Program-made: the position numbers and the translations under genes
Notes under the pieces: generated by a model
The model's input: only the letters and a program-made list of their open reading frames with translations
What the model was told of the DNA's origin: nothing
The model's database searches: none
Source: Beverwykella pulmonaria
Lineage: Eukaryota > Ascomycota > Dothideomycetes > Pleosporales > Melanommataceae
Assembly: GCA_001599595.1 (NCBI GenBank)
Contig: BCHH01000020.1
Location: 336,747-400,746, forward strand
Reading direction: 5' to 3'
DNA: 64,000 bases
Shown here: piece by piece, positions 59,548-64,000 of the stretch
How positions within the stretch are numbered: the stretch's first letter is position 1
Layout: every line of letters starts with the position of its first letter

Positions 59548-59989
59548 GTGGTTATCATACTCAGCATTCAATGAACAGTACAAACTTTCCATGTCTTCAT
59601 TTTTGCACAGTGCTGTATTTACCGAGTGAAGTAGTACAGTGATTGGAAGTCATAACGTCACATTGCATTCAGAGGGTTCGATCCAGGATGCGTTGGGGAA
59701 GGAGCGGCGAGGAAGCAGCCACGCAGCTTATCCGACTGTGACTTTAACCTAGCTGACTTGGTAAGCAAGGAATGAAAATGACCCCGTTAATACGTGCTAA
59801 ACACATTCAGATTTCATTTCAGAACATGTTGACAATATATTTTTCGAAAATTCCTTCATGTGTTCAACTACTAAAGGTTGCGTGCTACGTTCCATAACAG
59901 CTATCACGATTGGTCAAAGTGCGCAGCATCGACATACCGATAGAGAAATGCACGATGCTATTGCAATGAGGATGAAATTTGTAGAAATC
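59548..59989. other. intergenic, F-box gene 3' flank
   Basis: No gene seen. It lies between the transporter fragment and the end of the F-box gene. Confidence 0.5.
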
Positions 59990-61933
59990 TTAGCCCTGAA
60001 GAGGAAAACTAGACCAGTCATCCCGCCAATCTCTGCTACCTTGTTTACGTGGCCAAATAGAATGGAATATTTGTTCAACCACCGGGCTCACCCGTCCAAG
60101 GTGTTCACGTTCGTAATCTTCCCTTGTATGCTGCTTAAGTTCCTTCACCGTGACTTCTTCTGTATCATCGCGCGGCGAGCGCTCAATCAGCCACGACCGA
60201 CCCATACTCTCGACAAACCGATCAAGGAACATAATCTGAGCGGCCTGGGGGAAAACACCACCATTCCTCGTCCACAGCTTGAGTCGCTCGAGCCGTTTGC
60301 CTGTCTTATTCTGGGTGATCATTTCCCAGATGGAGCGAGCCAGCCCCTCATCCACTGCGCTATTGATCAACGCTTCTCTCACGTTGCCTTTCTTGATAAT
60401 ACTCGAATGGTTACAGGCAACCTCTTGATCCTCCCCTTCAAACCGTGGGTCATACGTCGGGTCGCGACCGGCCCGCCAGTTGGCACAATCCAGAGTAAGA
60501 AAAAGCGATCGCAAGCTTTCCATCTTGCCGAAGCATTTGTAGATTGCAGTCTCGGACGCACTAGACTTGTCGCGCATGACTGTAATCGCGAGCTTTTCTA
60601 GTACCGGGCACAGAGCTTGGATCTGCAACATTCGGTCCTCGGTGAATTCCATAGTGATTTCTCTTCGAACGCGCGTATTGCTCATGCTTTCAGAATGCTC
60701 CAAACTGAGCTTCTTTAGCGTCGGTCCATGATGGATCAAGACAGCCTCTATCATTTGTGGCGTTATGGACCCATTGATAGTCAGCTCCTCAAGAGAGTCG
60801 ATAGCCTGGAAAAAGGAGATGGCATTTTCACTATAGTGAGGTTTTTCGTTGTAGTCGTCGTTGCGATTAAGATTGACGAAGAGCGTTTTCAGGTTTGGGA
60901 ATAAATTATTCCGAGCAATCCATGCCATGGTCTCACCCGTGATTCCACACGTCCTTCTTACGTGGCCGCCTCCAATGACGAGGTGTTGCAGCTTATCAAA
61001 ATCCGTATGCTTAGCCCAGTTCTGTAGCATGGCTGTGGTCCCGCAATAATAGAGTGACAGTGATGTTAAGGAACCGGTCACCTCGCCGGAAAAGCCTGGG
61101 AGGCCTTGCCACAATGGTTTTCGCACGCTACGTCGACTGGAAGCAAGCTGTGAGACGATTTCCGCAATGGAAACCTCCTTGAGATTGGGGGCAAGCCCAG
61201 CGGCAAGTTCCATTACGGCGTCCATGTTGTAATCAAAGTCGCCATCTGAATCTTGATCAGTACAGATAACTCTGACTCTGTATAGAGATGGAGAAGTGGC
61301 AAGCTCCATCTCGTAAGAATAAGGGACCCCCCACAATAAGGTCCGGAACCGGAACGTGAGATGATGAAATCTGCATAAAGGATGCTTCTCGTGGAGGGCC
61401 CTCAGAAGACTTGGCGGCAGTTGACTCTGGCAGTCATAGATTAGGTCTCTCAGGCCGTTTGTCGCTTCGAGCAGGCTCACGAAGGGAGCCCATGCCATGT
61501 CTTCTTCAGAAGACTCTTTAATGACGCCTTCGTCGTAGACTACAAATCGGTAACCAGAGTCCACGAGCTCTTCGTCATCCAGTATCTCGGAAAGGCCAGA
61601 TTCTCTGAGCCAACGCGTATCAGGTTTATATATGCCCGTCTTTTTGGTGTTGAGGCGTAAAGCACCTTTGATGGTTATGATTTGGACGTGGCGAGCGGAA
61701 TCCGTGCGGAAGAGAGCCTCGAAAAGTCTGCCGGCGTCACGCTGCAAACCTTCGCGATCCTGGATCATGACACTAATCTTCCGAAAAATGAGAAACGTTG
61801 CGGCCCTGTGGCAAGCCTTGCTTGCTAGACTGAAGGCGAAAAGGCTAGGTCGATGCATTATTTCGACCCAATCTGCTATCTGCTGCACTGTCTCGAGTGG
61901 CAGAGAAGGTATGGTGATTTTGGTCGTGCTCAT
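59990..61933 (-). CDS. F-box protein with C-terminal leucine-rich repeats
   Basis: A single uninterrupted exon of 647 residues. Residues 8-60 form an F-box-like domain (IPSLPLETVQQIADWVEIM, then LFAFSLASKACHRAATFLIFRKI). The remainder has irregular leucine-rich motifs (LKTLFVNLN, LEELTINGSITPQMIEAV, LKKLSLEHSES, LEKLAITVM, LRSLFLTLD), as in fungal F-box/LRR proteins. Such proteins present substrates to SCF ubiquitin ligases. The ATG at 61933 is the first in frame, while the open frame before it lacks ATG. Unlike the two decayed F-box copies at 9.6 and 19 kb it is intact, and its sequence is not obviously of their subfamily. Three CACGTG boxes lie 72-114 bp upstream. Confidence 0.82.
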   Translation of the reverse strand: MSTTKITIPSLPLETVQQIADWVEIMHRPSLFAFSLASKACHRAATFLIFRKISVMIQDREGLQRDAGRLFEALFRTDSARHVQIITIKGALRLNTKKTGIYKPDTRWLRESGLSEILDDEELVDSGYRFVVYDEGVIKESSEEDMAWAPFVSLLEATNGLRDLIYDCQSQLPPSLLRALHEKHPLCRFHHLTFRFRTLLWGVPYSYEMELATSPSLYRVRVICTDQDSDGDFDYNMDAVMELAAGLAPNLKEVSIAEIVSQLASSRRSVRKPLWQGLPGFSGEVTGSLTSLSLYYCGTTAMLQNWAKHTDFDKLQHLVIGGGHVRRTCGITGETMAWIARNNLFPNLKTLFVNLNRNDDYNEKPHYSENAISFFQAIDSLEELTINGSITPQMIEAVLIHHGPTLKKLSLEHSESMSNTRVRREITMEFTEDRMLQIQALCPVLEKLAITVMRDKSSASETAIYKCFGKMESLRSLFLTLDCANWRAGRDPTYDPRFEGEDQEVACNHSSIIKKGNVREALINSAVDEGLARSIWEMITQNKTGKRLERLKLWTRNGGVFPQAAQIMFLDRFVESMGRSWLIERSPRDDTEEVTVKELKQHTREDYEREHLGRVSPVVEQIFHSIWPRKQGSRDWRDDWSSFPLQG

Positions 61934-61989
61934 CGTTGCGTTTGGTTGGACAGAATGATGCAAGAAGGTCGGATGTATCGTGTAGTGAA

Positions 61990-62070
61990 GTTATCACGGT
62001 ATATCACGTGTATATCACGTGCACCATATGATCTTGGATATCACGTGTACTGTGCGCTTAGTCACATGTC
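61990..62070 (-). promoter_or_regulatory. cluster of CACGTG boxes upstream of the F-box gene
   Basis: Three CACGTG palindromes at 62005-62010, 62016-62021 and 62042-62047, each in a TATCACGTG context. A related TCACATG at 62063 and a one-off ATCACGGT at 61993 lie beside them. Such boxes bind bHLH or CBF1-type factors. Position and spacing suit a promoter of the minus-strand gene starting at 61933, but the same palindrome is also common in non-coding parts of this window. Confidence 0.5.
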
Positions 62071-63760
62071 CTGATTAGTCATGGCTGGATATATATGCTC
62101 GTTGATCTCCATAGCTTCTGAATTAACTCAGTCCCTCATTATTATCTCGTCCATATAACGTGACCACAAACTCCAACATCTGGTCATCAACTTGTGCAAC
62201 CCTCAAAGCCTGGCCAGCGGCAACATGGTTTGAAGGGATTTGGCCGAAGTGTGACAAATTCTACATCCTAGTGTTGCGCTTATCGACTCAGTTTCGTTGC
62301 CGATTGGACTCCCAAACTACAAATGCCAAGCGCCTCCTCGATCATGATCATATGTTTTAGGGCAGTCTACAACAGCAACGCGAGCTATTCATATTGCTTC
62401 TTCCGCCACTTGTCTAAGGATCTACGTCCGCCATACTAGAGCGCTCCAACCTCGAGCCGCGCTGACCTGACCATCGTTTCAAAGAAGACCAAGAAGGCCT
62501 CTTCTCTAGCATCAATATACCTGTGTCAGAGGGCAGAGATGCATAGCTTACAACGCGGCATAGGAATTCAAAGCGGATGTGCCGCCATTCATCCATGCCC
62601 AGAGAGCCCATAGGACTCCAACACGTCACTTATGATTTACACGCAGCAAGTATGCTCGAAGAATTGGCAACGCTTGCTATTATCTCAGCACCATACTGGC
62701 TTCAAGCAACCATCCAGATACCTACAAACAGCCCATGAATACAACTCCCGTCCACTTCAACACTCAAATACACTACTCAAATTTGGAAGAAGCTGGAGGG
62801 ACACTTTGACATGTCTTCAGGGAGCTATCATGATGTATGCGTGAGTAGAAGTCCTACCATAACAGAAAGAGCGTATCTTTAGGGATCTTGATCAGGGACT
62901 AGGTTCTTTAATCTTTTGAAATGGGAAGTAGCCTACCCTATTGGCTCCCGGAGGACCCTTCCAGGAGACTTCCAAGCTTGTCTTGATTCAAAGAAAAGAC
63001 TCGACATTATCAACTTGATTATGTCGAATAACATCGAATACGTATTCCGGCACATGAAGTTCTTGAAGAGAAACATGTAACCGTGGAGAAGTCAACAGCC
63101 GGTTCTATCAAAAATCCCATGATTCTCTACGACCTGATTTTATACGGTTTTCCAGCTTGCGTCACCAGCAAAGCAAAGGCACATATGGGGTTGAAACTAT
63201 TACTTGGATGAGGGTGGTCTTCATGCATCCATTGATCAGAGATTGGTTGGTACTGAGTCGTGGTGGTCGCAATGTGGGAACGTTGGTGCATCTAGATATT
63301 ATATTCATTTGTAACTATCCTTTCTAAGTCCAGTAATGTGAGTAGCACTCGCGATGAATGACCTCATCCGCCGCTACTCAGATACCTCTCGATTACTTGA
63401 TGCAATTTGCCAGTTATGTTATCTAGCACCCAGAATATTCACATTAATGTATGGTGTTTTAGATCGTGCAATTTCCTGCGTTCCAATAACGAGACACAGT
63501 TCTGAGCCGATGTTCACACCTATTAGGCTATGAAGCGATGAAGAGGTTTAATAGACAGTCCTTGGGGCTTCGGTGACCGGGGCCGCAAGGACGTATATGT
63601 CAGCAGCAATCACAGTCACCCTTGCGACCATCCTTTTCCTCAGGGCGGGTGTTACTTCTGATCTTCACCTAGCAAATTAGTTTCTTGGTGTATAGCCATA
63701 TCTTTCTGTTGGTATCACATGATTTCTCAGCGTTGATATCACGTGATTTCCCCGCTCTGG
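62071..63760. other. intergenic, no gene seen
   Basis: Only short frames without family resemblance (for example 62,632-62,844). Two further TCACRTGAT palindromes precede the tandem repeat at about 63,714-63,750. Confidence 0.5.
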
Positions 63761-63904
63761 CGGCAGTCACATGATCAGCTTTCTGAGTCAAGGATCCTCA
63801 AGGATCCTCGGCAGTCACGTGATCAGCTTTCTGAGTCAAGGATCCTCAAGGATCCTCGGCAGTCACGTGATCAGCTTTCTGAGTCAAGGATCCTCAAGGA
63901 TCCT
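63761..63904. repeat. three tandem 48-bp units
   Basis: Units at 63761-63808, 63809-63856 and 63857-63904. They are identical except that the first has CACATGATCAG where the others have CACGTGATCAG. Each unit contains CACRTG, TGATCA and two AAGGATCCTC blocks, so it is rich in palindromes. No coding potential was found. Confidence 0.95.
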
Positions 63905-64000
63905 CGTATCTTAGAACCTTAAGAATATCATCACCACACAAGCAGGACACTAATACTACGGTATTGGAGCCCACTGCTACGTGGTAATACATTCAACCAG

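Noticed and set aside
59858..60601. 247-codon plus-strand frame
   Set aside because: Antisense of the intact F-box/LRR gene.

Overview
The window is nuclear DNA of a filamentous ascomycete (Pezizomycotina; possibly Dothideomycetes, but that is only an impression). The evidence is short GT..AG introns of 46-146 nt in most genes, strongly fungal families (Mnt1/Kre2 mannosyltransferase, Pat1, Prp22, DUF3176, TmpA-like membrane flavoprotein, HeLo-kinase, FtsJ-like methyltransferase, highly reducing polyketide synthase) and a chromodomain Ty3/Gypsy element with RIP-type mutations. There are no bacterial features.

Layout. 1-4068 is gene-poor. 4069-8781 is a housekeeping block: a Golgi alpha-1,2-mannosyltransferase (-) and the mRNA-decay factor PAT1 (+), divergent from a 725-bp promoter. 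9.6-20.4 kb is accessory: two decayed paralogous F-box/LRR genes face each other (9615-10979 +, 18830-20386 -) around an FtsJ-like methyltransferase, a decayed DUF7587-like gene and a broken HeLo-domain pseudokinase gene. 23459-25887 holds an intact five-exon gene for a secreted subtilisin-like protease with a long Lys/Pro/Thr linker. 27037-33405 is a complete LTR retrotransposon with a 5-bp target duplication. 34501-36392 is an intact seven-exon TmpA-like gene. 36.4-42.9 kb is AT-rich and repeat-bearing with no convincing gene. 42880-51256 is a second conserved block: a secreted aspartic protease (+), splicing helicase PRP22 (-) and a small membrane protein (+). 52132-54269 is a DUF3176 membrane protein. 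55362-59547 is a truncated, stop-riddled polyketide synthase abutting the 3' end of an ABC-transporter gene. 59990-61933 is an intact F-box gene. The right end is non-coding with a 3 x 48 bp tandem repeat.

How it fits together. The conserved genes act in glycoprotein mannosylation, mRNA decapping, splicing and secreted proteolysis and are not a pathway. The accessory parts look like a graveyard: the nonsense codons in the PKS, HeLo-kinase, DUF7587-like gene and retroelement are almost all explained by C-to-T or G-to-A changes (Gln or Trp to stop), which is the signature of repeat-induced point mutation. The most unusual observation is that the retroelement's two 219-bp LTRs differ at only four positions, all G in one and A in the other, while its coding interior is saturated with stops and active-site Asp-to-Asn changes. 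It therefore seems to have moved, or had its LTRs homogenised, after its genes were dead.
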